Part shown: in pieces, positions 26,475-36,441 of the stretch
How positions within the stretch are numbered: position 1 is the first letter of the stretch
Layout: each line of letters starts with the position of its first letter
DNA from: Vreelandella nanhaiensis
GTDB taxonomy: Bacteria > Pseudomonadota > Gammaproteobacteria > Pseudomonadales > Halomonadaceae
NCBI RefSeq assembly: GCF_003990185.1
Contig: NZ_RZHF01000014.1
Coordinates: 1-64,000, forward strand
DNA length: 64,000 nt
Direction: 5' to 3'
The notes under the pieces: generated by a model
Databases searched by the model: none
Seen by the model: only the letters and a program-made list of their open reading frames with translations
Told to the model about the DNA's origin: nothing
Translations under genes and position numbers: made by a program

Positions 26475-28289
26475 ATGACCACCGAAAAGCCTAGTAAACT
26501 CAGTAAGATACGTAATTTCTCAATCATTGCGCACATCGATCATGGGAAATCAACGCTCTCTGATCGTTTGATCCAAACCTGCGGTGGCCTGACCCAGCGT
26601 GAGCTTAAAGAGCAAGTGCTCGACTCCATGGACATTGAGCGCGAGCGCGGTATTACCATTAAAGCGCAATCGGTGACGCTCGATTACACGGCGGCCGATG
26701 GCGAGGTTTATCAGCTCAATTTTATCGATACGCCTGGGCACGTGGATTTCTCCTACGAAGTATCGCGCTCTTTGTATGCCTGCGAAGGGGCACTGCTGGT
26801 CGTGGATGCGGCCCAAGGGGTCGAGGCGCAATCGGTAGCTAACTGCTATACCGCCATTGAACAGGGCCTGGAAGTATTGCCTGTCCTTAATAAAATCGAT
26901 TTACCTCAGGCCGACCCGGACAAGGTGGCGCAAGAGATTGAAGAAATTATCGGCCTGGACGCCACAGACGCCTGCCAAGTGTCAGCGAAAAGCGGTATCG
27001 GTATTGATGCGCTGCTTGAGCGTTTAGTGCGTGATATTCCGCCGCCCAAAGGCGATCCGGATGCACCCCTTCAAGCGCTAATCATTGACTCTTGGTTTGA
27101 CAACTACCTGGGTGTTGTTTCGTTGGTGCGCTTGTTTGACGGTACGCTGCGTAAAGGCGACAAGATCCGTATCAAGTCGACGGGCCGTGACTGGAACACC
27201 ACCGAGGTGGGCATTTTTACCCCGCTGCGTAAAGAGACCAACATCCTGCGCGCCGGTGAAGTCGGCTTTATTGTTGCAGGGATCAAAGAGATTCACGGCG
27301 CGCCCGTGGGTGACACCATCACCCATACCAAAACGCCCGATGTGCCCCGTCTGCCCGGCTTCCAGAAGGTTAAGCCTCAGGTGTATGCCGGGATGTTCCC
27401 GGTCAGTGCCGATGATTACGAAGACTTTCGGGATGCTCTTGAGAAGCTCGCGCTTAACGATGCTTCCCTTGAGTATGAGCCGGAAAACTCTGATGCCTTG
27501 GGTTTTGGTTTCCGCGTTGGTTTCCTGGGCACGCTGCATATGGAAATCATCCAGGAGCGGCTTGAGCGCGAATACGATATTGACCTAATAACCACTGCAC
27601 CTACGGTGGTATACGAACTCGCCATGAAGAATGGTGACGTCAACTACGTCTCCAACCCCTCCAAACTGCCGGATATGGCGGACGTGGACGAAATGCGCGA
27701 GCCCATCGTGCGGGCCAGTATCTTGGTGCCTCAGGAATTCGTGGGCAACGTGATCACTGAGTGTGAACAGCGCCGCGGCACCCAAAAGGACATGCAGTTC
27801 CTGGGCAACCAGATTCAGCTGGCCTATGAGCTTCCAATGTCGGAAGTGGTCATGGACTTCTTCGACCGCTTGAAATCCATTTCCCGGGGTTACGCTTCAC
27901 TGGAATATAACTTCGAACGTTTTGAAATGGCCAAGCTGGTTCGCCTGGACGTACTGATCAACGGCGATAAGGTTGATGCGTTGGCCGTGATTATTCACCG
28001 TGATCATGCCCATAGCCGTGGCCGGTTGCTCGTTGAGAAAATGAAAGAGCTGATTCCGCGCCAGATGTTTGACGTGGCCATCCAGGCGGCCATTGGTGGT
28101 CAGGTAGTGGCACGTTCGACGGTAAAAGCACTGCGCAAGAACGTGACCGCGAAGTGTTATGGCGGTGACGTGAGTCGTAAGAAGAAACTGCTCGAGAAAC
28201 AAAAGGCCGGTAAGAAACGGATGAAGCAGGTGGGGCGGGTTGAAATTCCCCAGGATGCCTTCCTTGCTGTGCTCAAGGTTAACGACTAG
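26475..28289 (+). CDS. lepA: Elongation factor 4 (LepA)
   Basis: Ribosome-bound translational GTPase implicated in back-translocation or initiation quality. 604 aa, normal. G1 [14 protein letters not shown] is at the N-terminus. ERGITIKAQ (G2), DTPGHVDF (G3) and [10 protein letters not shown] (G4) follow, then the EF-G-like domains, and the LepA-specific C-terminal domain ending with [20 protein letters not shown]. lepB follows 14 bases later, as in most proteobacteria. Confidence 0.97.
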   Translation: MTTEKPSKLSKIRNFSIIAHIDHGKSTLSDRLIQTCGGLTQRELKEQVLDSMDIERERGITIKAQSVTLDYTAADGEVYQLNFIDTPGHVDFSYEVSRSLYACEGALLVVDAAQGVEAQSVANCYTAIEQGLEVLPVLNKIDLPQADPDKVAQEIEEIIGLDATDACQVSAKSGIGIDALLERLVRDIPPPKGDPDAPLQALIIDSWFDNYLGVVSLVRLFDGTLRKGDKIRIKSTGRDWNTTEVGIFTPLRKETNILRAGEVGFIVAGIKEIHGAPVGDTITHTKTPDVPRLPGFQKVKPQVYAGMFPVSADDYEDFRDALEKLALNDASLEYEPENSDALGFGFRVGFLGTLHMEIIQERLEREYDIDLITTAPTVVYELAMKNGDVNYVSNPSKLPDMADVDEMREPIVRASILVPQEFVGNVITECEQRRGTQKDMQFLGNQIQLAYELPMSEVVMDFFDRLKSISRGYASLEYNFERFEMAKLVRLDVLINGDKVDALAVIIHRDHAHSRGRLLVEKMKELIPRQMFDVAIQAAIGGQVVARSTVKALRKNVTAKCYGGDVSRKKKLLEKQKAGKKRMKQVGRVEIPQDAFLAVLKVND

Positions 28290-28303
28290 GGAAGCTATCC
28301 TCC

Positions 28304-29107
28304 ATGGATTTTTCATTACTGCTGGTACTGGCCGTTGTTGTTTCAGGGGTCATCTATTTAATTGATGCAATCTGGTTACGGCCTAAACGGCGCAAGCGCC
28401 TGGCCGATGCAGAAGCGGCTACCACAGAAGGATTGAGTGTGCCTACGCGGGAAAGGCTTATGAAAGAGCCTTGGCCGGTCGACTACGCCCGTTCGTTCTT
28501 TCCTGTACTGCTGGTGGTACTGGTCGTGCGCAGCTTTATCGTCGAGCCGTTTCAGATTCCATCAGGTTCAATGCGGCCTACCCTAGAAGTGGGCGATTTC
28601 ATACTGGTGAACAAGTTTGCCTATGGGCTGCGCCTGCCGGTTGTGCATGATCGTATTCTCGAAGTCGATGACCCCAAGCGCGGGGACGTAATGGTGTTTC
28701 GCTTTCCTGATGAGCCCTCGGTCAACTTTATCAAGCGCGTGGTAGGCCTGCCGGGTGATCGTATTCGTTACGAGGATAAGCAGCTTTATATCAACGGTGA
28801 GCCGGTCGCCAAGACGCTGGTGGAAGAGGGGCCGGAAACGGCGCCGCAAGAGCTATTATTGCAAGAGCGGCTGGGCAGCGCGAATCATGCCATTTACAAC
28901 AACCCGCGTGCGCCTGGCCCGCAAATGGGTGAAGTGGAAGTCCCTGAAGGTCACTACTTCATGATGGGCGATAACCGCGATCACTCCAACGACAGCCGTT
29001 ACTGGGGCTTTGTGCCCGAAGAAAATATTGTGGGCCGAGCCTTTGCTGTCTGGATGCACTGGGATGGCGGGCTGCCAAGCTTTGCCAGCGTGCGGCGGAT
29101 TGAATGA
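28304..29107 (+). CDS. lepB: Signal peptidase I
   Basis: Inner-membrane protease removing signal peptides of exported proteins. 267 aa. Two N-terminal membrane helices (about residues 4-22 and 62-80) precede the periplasmic catalytic domain. The Ser/Lys dyad is S89 (IPSGSMRPTL) and K144 (NFIKRVVGLPGD); the box MMGDNRDHSNDSR is present. It lies in the conserved lepA-lepB-rnc-era-recO order. Confidence 0.96.
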   Translation: MDFSLLLVLAVVVSGVIYLIDAIWLRPKRRKRLADAEAATTEGLSVPTRERLMKEPWPVDYARSFFPVLLVVLVVRSFIVEPFQIPSGSMRPTLEVGDFILVNKFAYGLRLPVVHDRILEVDDPKRGDVMVFRFPDEPSVNFIKRVVGLPGDRIRYEDKQLYINGEPVAKTLVEEGPETAPQELLLQERLGSANHAIYNNPRAPGPQMGEVEVPEGHYFMMGDNRDHSNDSRYWGFVPEENIVGRAFAVWMHWDGGLPSFASVRRIE

Positions 29108-29171
29108 GTTGCTATAAGTTAGTTCTGGTTAGTCATGTCACTTTAGTTAACGTCAATGACGTAGGAGCCCT

Positions 29172-29864
29172 GTGAGTAATTCCTTAAACGCTTTTTGCCG
29201 ACGAATCGGCCACACCTTTGGCGACGAGTCGCTCTTGGAACTGGCCATGACGCACCGAAGCTACGGTGGTCGCAACAATGAGCGCCTGGAATTTCTAGGT
29301 GACTCGATTGTTAATTTCGTTATCGCAGAAGCCCTGTTTCAGCGTTTTCCTCAGGCGCGAGAAGGTCAGCTGTCACGCCTCCGGGCGCGGTTGGTGAAAG
29401 GCCAGACGCTAGCTGAGCTTGCCCGGGAAATGACCTTTGGCGAATGCCTGCGCCTAGGGTCTGGGGAAATGAAAAGCGGCGGCCACCGCCGCGAGTCGAT
29501 CCTGGCGGATGCAGTCGAGGCGATTATCGGCGCGATTTATTTGGACGCTGGTATGGATGTTGTCCGGGAAAGGGTGCTGTCCTGGTATGCAGAACGGCTT
29601 GAGAATATTTCGCTACAAGATACACAAAAAGACCCTAAAACACGCTTACAAGAGTTTTTGCAATCACGTCAGGCGGCGCTGCCGCGTTATGAAGTGGTCT
29701 CTGTAAAGGGTGAGGCGCATGCCCAGACCTTTACCGTGGAGTGCTACATTGATCTACTAAGCGAGCATACCACCGGTAAAGGCCCTAGCCGCCGCCATGC
29801 TGAGCAGCAGGCGGCCGAAGAAGCGCTTTCGTACCTTGAGAGAAAACCAGGAGACAAATCATGA
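29172..29864 (+). CDS. rnc: Ribonuclease III
   Basis: Double-stranded-RNA endonuclease for rRNA and mRNA processing. 230 aa from GTG at 29172, preceded by TAGGAG. Signature ERLEFLGDS gives metal residues E40 and D44; the second pair is D113 and E116 (ADAVEAIIG). A double-stranded RNA-binding domain follows from about residue 155 ([11 protein letters not shown] ... [11 protein letters not shown]). The stop overlaps the era ATG (ATGA). Confidence 0.96.
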   Translation: MSNSLNAFCRRIGHTFGDESLLELAMTHRSYGGRNNERLEFLGDSIVNFVIAEALFQRFPQAREGQLSRLRARLVKGQTLAELAREMTFGECLRLGSGEMKSGGHRRESILADAVEAIIGAIYLDAGMDVVRERVLSWYAERLENISLQDTQKDPKTRLQEFLQSRQAALPRYEVVSVKGEAHAQTFTVECYIDLLSEHTTGKGPSRRHAEQQAAEEALSYLERKPGDKS

Positions 29865-30760
29865 GCCAATCCTGCGGCTTTGTGGCCATCGTCGGACGGC
29901 CAAACGTAGGCAAATCAACCCTCATGAATCGAATTCTGGGGCAGAAAATCTCAATTACCTCGCGGCGCCCGCAAACAACGCGCCATCAGGTAATGGGTAT
30001 TAAAACGGTCGATGACACGCAGTTTATCTACGTGGATACGCCCGGCATGCATATCATGTCGAAAGACCGCAACAAAGCGATCAATCGCTTTATGAATCAG
30101 GCGGCTACACAGGCGCTGCGCGATGTTGACTGCGTGGTCTTCATTATCGACCGCACTCGCTGGACCGATGAAGATCAGGCCGTACTCAAGCGCCTAGAGC
30201 ATGTAAAGGCGCCGGTCATTCTTGCCGTCAACAAAGTAGACCGACTGCAGGATAAAGGCGATTTACTGCCCTGGCTTGCTGAAGTAGGTGCACGGCGTGA
30301 ATTTGCAGCCGTTGTACCTATTTCAGCCAAGCACGGCACTCAGGTCGAGGTGCTGGAAGAAGAGGTCGCCAAGTACCTACCGGAAAGCGTTCACTTCTTC
30401 CCGGAAGATCAGATTACTGACAAGAGCCTGCGCTTCATGGCCGCTGAGCTGGTGCGTGAAAAAGTCATGCGTCAGTTGGGTGACGAGCTGCCGTACCAGA
30501 TGACGGTAGAAATTGAAGAGTTTCGCGAGACCGAACGAGTCACCCATATCAGCGCGTTGATTTTGGTAGAGCGCCAAGGGCAGAAGGTGATTCTGATTGG
30601 TGAGAACGGTGATCGGATCAAGAGCATTGGTCGCGAAGCGCGTCTGGATATGGAGCGTGCGCTGGGCACCAAGGTAATGCTTAATCTGTGGGTCAAGGTG
30701 AAGCGCGGCTGGTCGGATGACGAGCGCGCCTTAAAAAGCCTGGGTTACGATCTCGATTGA
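29861..30760 (+). CDS. era: GTPase Era
   Basis: GTPase that binds the 3' end of 16S rRNA and assists 30S maturation. 299 aa. G1 [11 protein letters not shown]2/G3 QTTRHQVMG and DTPGMH, G4 NKVD; the C-terminal KH domain is [18 protein letters not shown]. Translationally coupled to rnc by a four-base overlap and to recO downstream. Confidence 0.97.
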   Translation: MSQSCGFVAIVGRPNVGKSTLMNRILGQKISITSRRPQTTRHQVMGIKTVDDTQFIYVDTPGMHIMSKDRNKAINRFMNQAATQALRDVDCVVFIIDRTRWTDEDQAVLKRLEHVKAPVILAVNKVDRLQDKGDLLPWLAEVGARREFAAVVPISAKHGTQVEVLEEEVAKYLPESVHFFPEDQITDKSLRFMAAELVREKVMRQLGDELPYQMTVEIEEFRETERVTHISALILVERQGQKVILIGENGDRIKSIGREARLDMERALGTKVMLNLWVKVKRGWSDDERALKSLGYDLD

Positions 30761-30768
30761 GCACCGCC

Positions 30769-31461
30769 ATGTCAGCGGAGCCGGCATTCCTGCTACACCG
30801 CAAGCCTTACCGTGAAACCAGCGCGTTAGTGGATCTGTTAACGCTCAATAATGGCCGTATACGTGCTGTTGCCCATGGCGGGCAGCGGCCGGGATCCAAG
30901 TCGCGGCAACGTTTGCAGCCGTTTACACCGCTGTTTGTCAGCTGGCGAGGTGAGCGTGAGTTGAAGCGGCTTACCCTGATGGAGTCACGCGGGCAAACGG
31001 CGCTTTTGGCGGGTGAAGGGTTGCTGTGCGGTCTTTACGCCAATGAAATTGCCACACGGCTACTGCCGCTGGAGCTCCCTGTGGCGGATGTTTTTGCCTT
31101 TTATACAGTACTTCTGGAAGCGTTGCCTAAGCCTTCCGAGCGTGCCTTGGGCCTGCGTCGTTATGAATGGGCACTGCTTGAAGCGCTTGAAGCCACCCCC
31201 CGTTTTTGCACGCCCGATGGTCATGTGCTTGACCCACAGACCCGCTACCGATTCGATTCCCAGAGCCGCGCCTTTTTACCTTCAGCCCAAGGGCTTGAGG
31301 GGCGTACGCTGCGTTATATTGAACAAGGTGATTGGGAGCACGTGGGCTTGGCGAACGCGCTGAAATCCGTTATGCGGGCCGCACTGGCGCCGCATTTAGG
31401 GTCTAATGCTCTGCGTTCCCGGGAGCTCATGCTGGCCATGGCCCGTCGGCGTCAGTCATAG
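30769..31461 (+). CDS. recO: DNA repair protein RecO
   Basis: Recombination mediator of the RecFOR pathway that loads RecA on SSB-coated DNA. 230 aa from ATG 30769; a TTG at 30757 overlapping the era stop would add four residues and is an alternative, and neither has a strong ribosome site. The N-terminal OB-fold region is [20 protein letters not shown] then [20 protein letters not shown]; the C-terminal helical part ends [14 protein letters not shown]. Confidence 0.92.
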   Translation: MSAEPAFLLHRKPYRETSALVDLLTLNNGRIRAVAHGGQRPGSKSRQRLQPFTPLFVSWRGERELKRLTLMESRGQTALLAGEGLLCGLYANEIATRLLPLELPVADVFAFYTVLLEALPKPSERALGLRRYEWALLEALEATPRFCTPDGHVLDPQTRYRFDSQSRAFLPSAQGLEGRTLRYIEQGDWEHVGLANALKSVMRAALAPHLGSNALRSRELMLAMARRRQS

Positions 31462-31495
31462 TTTATGTTTACGACTTTTTGGATTGGAGACCGCT

Positions 31496-32344
31496 ATGCA
31501 TCCTCCTCGTATTTTACTTGGCGTTAATATCGACCACATTGCTACCCTGCGCCAAGCCCGTGGCACCCGTTATCCAGACCCCGTACAGGCGGCGCTGGTT
31601 GCAGAAGAGGCGGGTGCTGACGGTATTACCGTACATCTGCGAGAAGACCGTCGTCATATTCAGCCCCGGGATGTGCGGTTGCTCGCGGAAGTGCTCAATA
31701 CGCGTATGAATCTTGAAATGGCGGTGACCGAGGAAATGCTGGCGCTGGCCGAAGAAATCCGCCCAGCTCATGTTTGCTTGGTACCTGAAAAGCGTGAGGA
31801 GTTGACTACCGAAGGTGGTCTGGACGTCGTAAGCGGCTTTACAGACATTGCCAAGGCATGTGAGCGGCTCAGGAACGCTGGTTGTGACGTGTCACTGTTT
31901 ATTGATCCTGATGAAGCGCAAATTGAGGCTGCCAAGCGTGCGGGCGCCCCTACCATTGAGCTTCATACGGGCGCCTATGCCGAAGCAAAGCCGGGTAGCC
32001 AGGCTGCCAACGCCGAGTACGAACGCCTGACGGCGGCTGCCACCCAGGCCGTATCGCTTGGGTTGGTGGTTAATGCAGGCCATGGGCTTCACTACCATAA
32101 TGTGGAAGCCATCGCGGCACTGCCCGGTGTTAACGAATTGAACATTGGCCATGCGATTATCGCGCGTGCGCTGTTTGTGGGCCTTAAAGAAGCCGTGCGA
32201 GAGATGAAGAGCCTGATTATTGCCGGCCAGGAAGCCGGGTTGATGGCCGCGCTGGATGCTCACGACCATGAACACGATCACGATCACGATCACGATCACG
32301 ATCACGATCATAGTCATTATCACCACAACTGCTGCGGCCACTAA
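31496..32344 (+). CDS. pdxJ: Pyridoxine 5'-phosphate synthase PdxJ with His/Asp-rich C-terminal tail
   Basis: Last step of de novo vitamin B6 synthesis: condenses 3-amino-2-oxopropyl phosphate with deoxyxylulose 5-phosphate. 282 aa from ATG 31496 behind GGAGA. Core motifs are [57 protein letters not shown] and [16 protein letters not shown]. The enzyme normally ends near residue 245. Here it continues with a tail of alternating His and Asp (H-D repeated about six times) followed by [11 protein letters not shown]. The tail is encoded by six perfect CACGAT units. Such a tail should bind divalent metal; its purpose is unknown. acpS follows three bases later. Confidence 0.95.
   Translation: MHPPRILLGVNIDHIATLRQARGTRYPDPVQAALVAEEAGADGITVHLREDRRHIQPRDVRLLAEVLNTRMNLEMAVTEEMLALAEEIRPAHVCLVPEKREELTTEGGLDVVSGFTDIAKACERLRNAGCDVSLFIDPDEAQIEAAKRAGAPTIELHTGAYAEAKPGSQAANAEYERLTAAATQAVSLGLVVNAGHGLHYHNVEAIAALPGVNELNIGHAIIARALFVGLKEAVREMKSLIIAGQEAGLMAALDAHDHEHDHDHDHDHDHDHSHYHHNCCGH
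32273..32308 (+). repeat. Hexanucleotide microsatellite (CACGAT)6 inside pdxJ
   Basis: Six perfect tandem CACGAT units, followed by a decayed CATAGT. Each unit encodes His-Asp, so copy-number change would lengthen or shorten the tail without a frameshift. Confidence 0.95.
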
Positions 32345-32347
32345 GCA

Positions 32348-32725
32348 GTGATTGTAGGAATCGGATCGGATATCGCCCGGGTTGTACGTTTTGCCCAAGC
32401 GGTTGAGCGCCATGGTCCTCGCTTTGCCAAACGTATTCTGGGTGCCGATGAGTATGCCGTATGGCAGCTAAAAGGCGAGCCTACGGCTTACTTGGCAAAG
32501 CGCTTTGCGGCCAAAGAAGCCTTTGTCAAAGCATTGGGGCTTGGTCTTCGCGGTGGAATGCAGTGGGGCGATATTCAAGTGCTCAATGATACGCTCGGCA
32601 AACCCTACCTGAAGCTAAGCCAGGAAGCTGAGCGGCTAATGCAGGCATCCGGCGCCACTGCTAGTCATATCACGCTAAGTGATGAAGCTGAGTATGCCGT
32701 CGCCTTTGTCGTTCTAGAGCGCTAA
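32348..32725 (+). CDS. acpS: Holo-[acyl-carrier-protein] synthase
   Basis: Transfers 4'-phosphopantetheine from CoA to apo-ACP. 125 aa from GTG 32348, giving the family N-terminus MIVGIGSDIARV; no better start exists. Catalytic segments are GIGSDI (Asp, Mg ligand) and AKRFAAKEAFVKALGLG (Glu). No clear ribosome site; three bases after the pdxJ stop, so expression probably depends on coupling. It converges with barA with only four bases between stops. Confidence 0.95.
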   Translation: MIVGIGSDIARVVRFAQAVERHGPRFAKRILGADEYAVWQLKGEPTAYLAKRFAAKEAFVKALGLGLRGGMQWGDIQVLNDTLGKPYLKLSQEAERLMQASGATASHITLSDEAEYAVAFVVLER

Positions 32726-32729
32726 GTGC

Positions 32730-35453
32730 TTAGGACGTTTGCTTGCCAAGGCCATCAAGCAGCCTTGAGCGCTCGGCGCGCAGGCGCTGCATGGCGCTAT
32801 AAAGTTCTTCAAGCAGGCTGGTGACGTGGTTCAGATCGCTGGTGCGTAGCCGGGTTTCAAGTGCTTCCACCAGCAAGGCAAGTTCAGGTGCGCCACAGTA
32901 GCGGCTCGCCCCATTCAGCCCATGTACCTCGTCAATCAGCACCTCCAGGTTCTGTTCATCAAAAGCCGAAGCTATTTTCTGCTCCGTTTCATCCAGGCTA
33001 TCAATCAGACGTAGAAGCTGCTGGTACGCCAGGCTTTCCTTGCCTCCGGCAAGTCGTGTGCCCAATGCCAGATCAATGGTGAGCAGTGCTTCAGTGGCAG
33101 GTAGTGCGTTTGAAGGCTTTTGAACTTGAAGAGCTGCGTGGGGCCCGGGTGAAGCAACTACGCCTAAAAAGCGCTGCAGCAGCTGTTGAAGCTGGCCTTC
33201 ATCGATCGGTTTGATGAGTACGTCATCCAGCCCAGCGGCCAGCCACTGCTGGCGTTCATTGCTTAATGCATGGGCGGTGACGGCAATAATCGGGCAGCGT
33301 GACCATTGGTTATTAATACGCCGAAGCGCCTGAGTCGTTTCAACGCCGTCCATACCTGGCATGCGAATATCCATTAGCACGATATCTGCCGTATGGTTCA
33401 TCGCAAATGTCAGCGCCTCCTGGCCACTGTCTGCCAAGGTAATGCGAAGCTGCTCCGTTTCAAGCATAGCCTTGAGTAGTTCACGGTTCGAGGCATTGTC
33501 ATCCACAATCAGGATATTGACGACGTCAGCAATGGCTGGTTTGGATGAGGGCGCATCCATGGGAACTGGCTCTTTTTGCACTGGCTGAAACAGATGGCGC
33601 AATGCGGTGGCCAGCTGAACACGGGTGAAGGGTTTACATAGCATTTCTCCGCCATAAGGCAGTTTCCAGGGGGGCAAATCATAACTAGTTGTATTGGCCA
33701 GTATCAGGGTGGGGCAGCCAGCCTGTTCGATCAGCTGCTGCCAATAGGCGCGTTGCTCTTCTGCAAACTCCTCTTCCTCCAGGCCCAACACCAGCAGGTC
33801 TTCCTGGTCCTCGGCAGTAAAAGAAATGGGGGTGGCGCCCCAGCGCTCTAATAAATACTCCAACGCATGCCGGGTAGGGATATGCTGTTCGTATAAACGG
33901 ATCAAGGGGTTTTCCAAGGTAAGCTCGGGGAGCCGCTCTCCGCTCTGGCTTGCCAGAAGAGGTAGAGTGAAGGAGAACGTCGAGCCCTGGCTAAGCTCAC
34001 TCTCCACGCCAATTTCCCCGCCCATGCGCTCAATCAACTGACGACAGATAGTCAGCCCCAGTCCACTACCGCCAAACTGGCGCGAATGGCTGGGTTCGGC
34101 CTGGGTAAAGGCGCTGAATAACTGCTTTTGCTGTTCCTTGCTCAAGCCAATACCCGTATCGCTGACACTGATACGTAGCACAACGTGTTGGCCTTCCTGG
34201 GTGTCCAGCATCACGCGGACAATGACTTCCCCCGCGTGGGTGAATTTCAGAGCGTTGCCCACTAGATTGCTCAGGACCTGATGAATACGCAGCGGGTCAC
34301 CGGTCAGAGGCGTGGGGACGTCATCGTAAACCATGGCGAGCAGATGCAGGCGTTTGCGCTGAGCCTCGGGCGCGTGCAGGCCGATCACTTCATCCAGTAG
34401 CGATACAATATCGATATCCACTTCTTCAAGAGTGAGGCGGTTCGCCTCCAATTTTGAAAAATCAAGGACATCATTGACCAGCATTAACAGGTTATCGCAA
34501 GCGCGGTGGACGTGCTCTAGCCACTCCTGCTGGCGAGTATTCAGCGCTGAACGGCCCAAAAGGCGGCAAAAACCGATAATGCCGTTAAGCGGTGTGCGAA
34601 TCTCATGGCTCATATTGGCCAAAAATTCCGATTTGACGGCGTTGGCGCGCAGAGCACTGCGGTGAGCCAAGTCCAGCTTGATATTTTGCTCCTCAATGGT
34701 TTCCATTGATTCCTGCAGTTCACTGGTTGCCTGCTCAATCTGGTTTTGCATATCGTGCTGGGCCTGTTGAAAATGCTCAGCAAGGCTATTGACATGCACC
34801 GCCAGCTGGCGAAGCTCGGTCGGCTTGGCTGGTGTCAAATGAAGCCGATAGTCGCCACGGGACAAACGGTACAGAGCTTGGTTGGCATCCTCAATTGGCC
34901 GTGTGATATAGCGGCTTACGGCAAACGCCACAAGAAAGAGCAGCAGTCCCAGCAGCATGCCGCCCAGGCTCAGGCTGGCAAGCAGTTTATAACGCTCAAG
35001 CGTTAGCTGGCGGGTGTCTACCTCAGCCTCCAGCCAGCCCGTGCCGGAAGCGCTTGGGGTTTCGATCAGAACACTATTGAGCGGCACCAGCAGCCGCCAC
35101 AGGTTGCCTTCTTCTTCCACATACGATGAAAGGGGGGGCGCCAGGCGTTGTGAAGGCGCGCCAGCGCGACCCAATACCAGCAAACGGTTGCCCTGTTCGT
35201 CGAACAGGCTCACCGCGTTGAGTCCGTGGTGATCAAGTAGCTCGCGGGCAAGTCTTTCCAGGCGCTGCGGGTTGGCATCGGCCATGGCAATCTGAAGGCT
35301 TGGCGCCAATAGCTGGCCCGCATCCTCAAGGCGCTCTTTTAGGGCGTCTCGCTCGGCGGACGCGCTTTGAACCATCAGTAAGATAGCCATCATGGCGTAT
35401 ACCAAAAGCGGAAAGCCGAGTAGCGCGAATAGCAAACGCGTGTTTAAAGACAT
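32730..35453 (-). CDS. barA: Hybrid sensor histidine kinase of the BarA/GacS family
   Basis: 907 aa from ATG 35453 (an upstream in-frame start at 35504 is less likely). Order: membrane helix (about residues 5-29), periplasmic sensor (30-157), second helix (158-180), HAMP (181-233), coiled coil, then the kinase domain with H283 in NMSHEIRTPLNG. N, G1 and G2 boxes are NLVGNALKFTH, SDTGIGL and GSGLGLTICRQLI. A degenerate receiver-like segment follows, then an intact receiver with D694 (VLMDIRMPGMDG), and an Hpt domain with H843 (EVHGLNGASRYCG). It should phosphorylate a GacA/UvrY-type regulator controlling Csr/Rsm small RNAs; the partner is not in the window. Confidence 0.92.
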   Translation of the reverse strand: MSLNTRLLFALLGFPLLVYAMMAILLMVQSASAERDALKERLEDAGQLLAPSLQIAMADANPQRLERLARELLDHHGLNAVSLFDEQGNRLLVLGRAGAPSQRLAPPLSSYVEEEGNLWRLLVPLNSVLIETPSASGTGWLEAEVDTRQLTLERYKLLASLSLGGMLLGLLLFLVAFAVSRYITRPIEDANQALYRLSRGDYRLHLTPAKPTELRQLAVHVNSLAEHFQQAQHDMQNQIEQATSELQESMETIEEQNIKLDLAHRSALRANAVKSEFLANMSHEIRTPLNGIIGFCRLLGRSALNTRQQEWLEHVHRACDNLLMLVNDVLDFSKLEANRLTLEEVDIDIVSLLDEVIGLHAPEAQRKRLHLLAMVYDDVPTPLTGDPLRIHQVLSNLVGNALKFTHAGEVIVRVMLDTQEGQHVVLRISVSDTGIGLSKEQQKQLFSAFTQAEPSHSRQFGGSGLGLTICRQLIERMGGEIGVESELSQGSTFSFTLPLLASQSGERLPELTLENPLIRLYEQHIPTRHALEYLLERWGATPISFTAEDQEDLLVLGLEEEEFAEEQRAYWQQLIEQAGCPTLILANTTSYDLPPWKLPYGGEMLCKPFTRVQLATALRHLFQPVQKEPVPMDAPSSKPAIADVVNILIVDDNASNRELLKAMLETEQLRITLADSGQEALTFAMNHTADIVLMDIRMPGMDGVETTQALRRINNQWSRCPIIAVTAHALSNERQQWLAAGLDDVLIKPIDEGQLQQLLQRFLGVVASPGPHAALQVQKPSNALPATEALLTIDLALGTRLAGGKESLAYQQLLRLIDSLDETEQKIASAFDEQNLEVLIDEVHGLNGASRYCGAPELALLVEALETRLRTSDLNHVTSLLEELYSAMQRLRAERSRLLDGLGKQTS

Positions 35454-35544
35454 GAAAGAAGCTCGTTGATTCAAAGTGGTTGCCTGTCCAGCGTAAGGCA
35501 GCACCGATATAATGCAGCATAACGGTAACGATAAGGAACGTATG

Positions 35545-36441
35545 ATGAATTATCCCATGCTAGAGGATGTGGTTGGTAATACGCCGCTGGTGCGCTTGAA
35601 GCGGATTACGGCCGGGCGTAACAACACGCTGCTCGCTAAGCTCGAAGGCAACAACCCTGCCGGTTCGGTAAAGGATCGTCCCGCGCTTTCCATGCTCAAC
35701 GAAGCCGAAGCGCGTGGCGATATCAAGCCAGGCGATACGCTGATCGAAGCAACATCGGGAAATACGGGCATTGCACTTGCCATGGCTGCGGCCATCAAAG
35801 GCTACAAAATGGTATTGGTGATGCCGGAAAATGCCTCTGAAGAGCGTAAGCAGGCGATGGTGGCTTACGGTGCCACGCTGATTTCAGCCAGTAAGGCCGG
35901 CGGCATGGAAGAAGCGCGCGATATTGCCGATGCCATGATTGCCAAGGGCGAAGGCAAGCCACTGAACCAGTTTTCCAACCCGGATAACCCCTTGGCGCAC
36001 TACCGCACCACCGGGCCTGAAATATGGCGGCAAACCAATGGTGAAGTGACGCATTTTGTAAGCTCCATGGGTACCACGGGCACCATTATGGGCGTTTCGC
36101 GCTACCTCAAGGAACAGAATGCCGCTATTCAGATCGTCGGCCTGCAGCCTACCGATGGCGCCAGCATTCCGGGGATCCGTCGCTGGCCTCAAGAGTACCT
36201 GCCCGCTATTTTTGAGGCCCCGCGTGTGGATGTCACGCTGGATATTGGCCAGCAAGAGGCGGAAGACAACATGCGCCGTCTGGCCCGTGAAGAAGGCATT
36301 CTTGCCGGGGTATCGTCGGGTGGCAGCCTGGCGGGCGCACTGCGTATTGCCGAGCAAGTCGAAAACGCTGTGATCGTGTTTATTGTCTGTGACCGGGGTG
36401 ATCGCTACCTCTCAATGGGCCTGTTTGGCCCGGAGCTATAA
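35545..36441 (+). CDS. cysM: Cysteine synthase B (O-acetylserine sulfhydrylase)
   Basis: PLP enzyme making cysteine from O-acetylserine and sulfide or thiosulfate. 298 aa. AAGGAACG at 35533 suits ATG 35545; the adjacent ATG at 35542 is possible. The PLP lysine lies in NPAGSVKDRPA; the substrate loop is EATSGNTGIALAMAAA; the phosphate loop GTTGTIMG and the GLQPTDGASIPGIRRW segment favour CysM over CysK. Divergent from barA; rlmD begins directly after its stop. Confidence 0.93.
   Translation: MNYPMLEDVVGNTPLVRLKRITAGRNNTLLAKLEGNNPAGSVKDRPALSMLNEAEARGDIKPGDTLIEATSGNTGIALAMAAAIKGYKMVLVMPENASEERKQAMVAYGATLISASKAGGMEEARDIADAMIAKGEGKPLNQFSNPDNPLAHYRTTGPEIWRQTNGEVTHFVSSMGTTGTIMGVSRYLKEQNAAIQIVGLQPTDGASIPGIRRWPQEYLPAIFEAPRVDVTLDIGQQEAEDNMRRLAREEGILAGVSSGGSLAGALRIAEQVENAVIVFIVCDRGDRYLSMGLFGPEL

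Noticed and set aside
26230..26494. Small open frames on both strands between mucD and lepA
   Set aside because: No ribosome sites, odd composition, and the plus-strand frame would overlap the lepA start.
32273..32310. Short regular repeats as a possible CRISPR array
   Set aside because: Units are six bases, contiguous and in frame with pdxJ; there are no spacers.
31892..32413. Minus-strand open frame over the pdxJ tail with a run of alternating Ile-Val
   Set aside because: It is the reverse reading of the CACGAT repeat and of conserved pdxJ and acpS codons; no ribosome site or family features.
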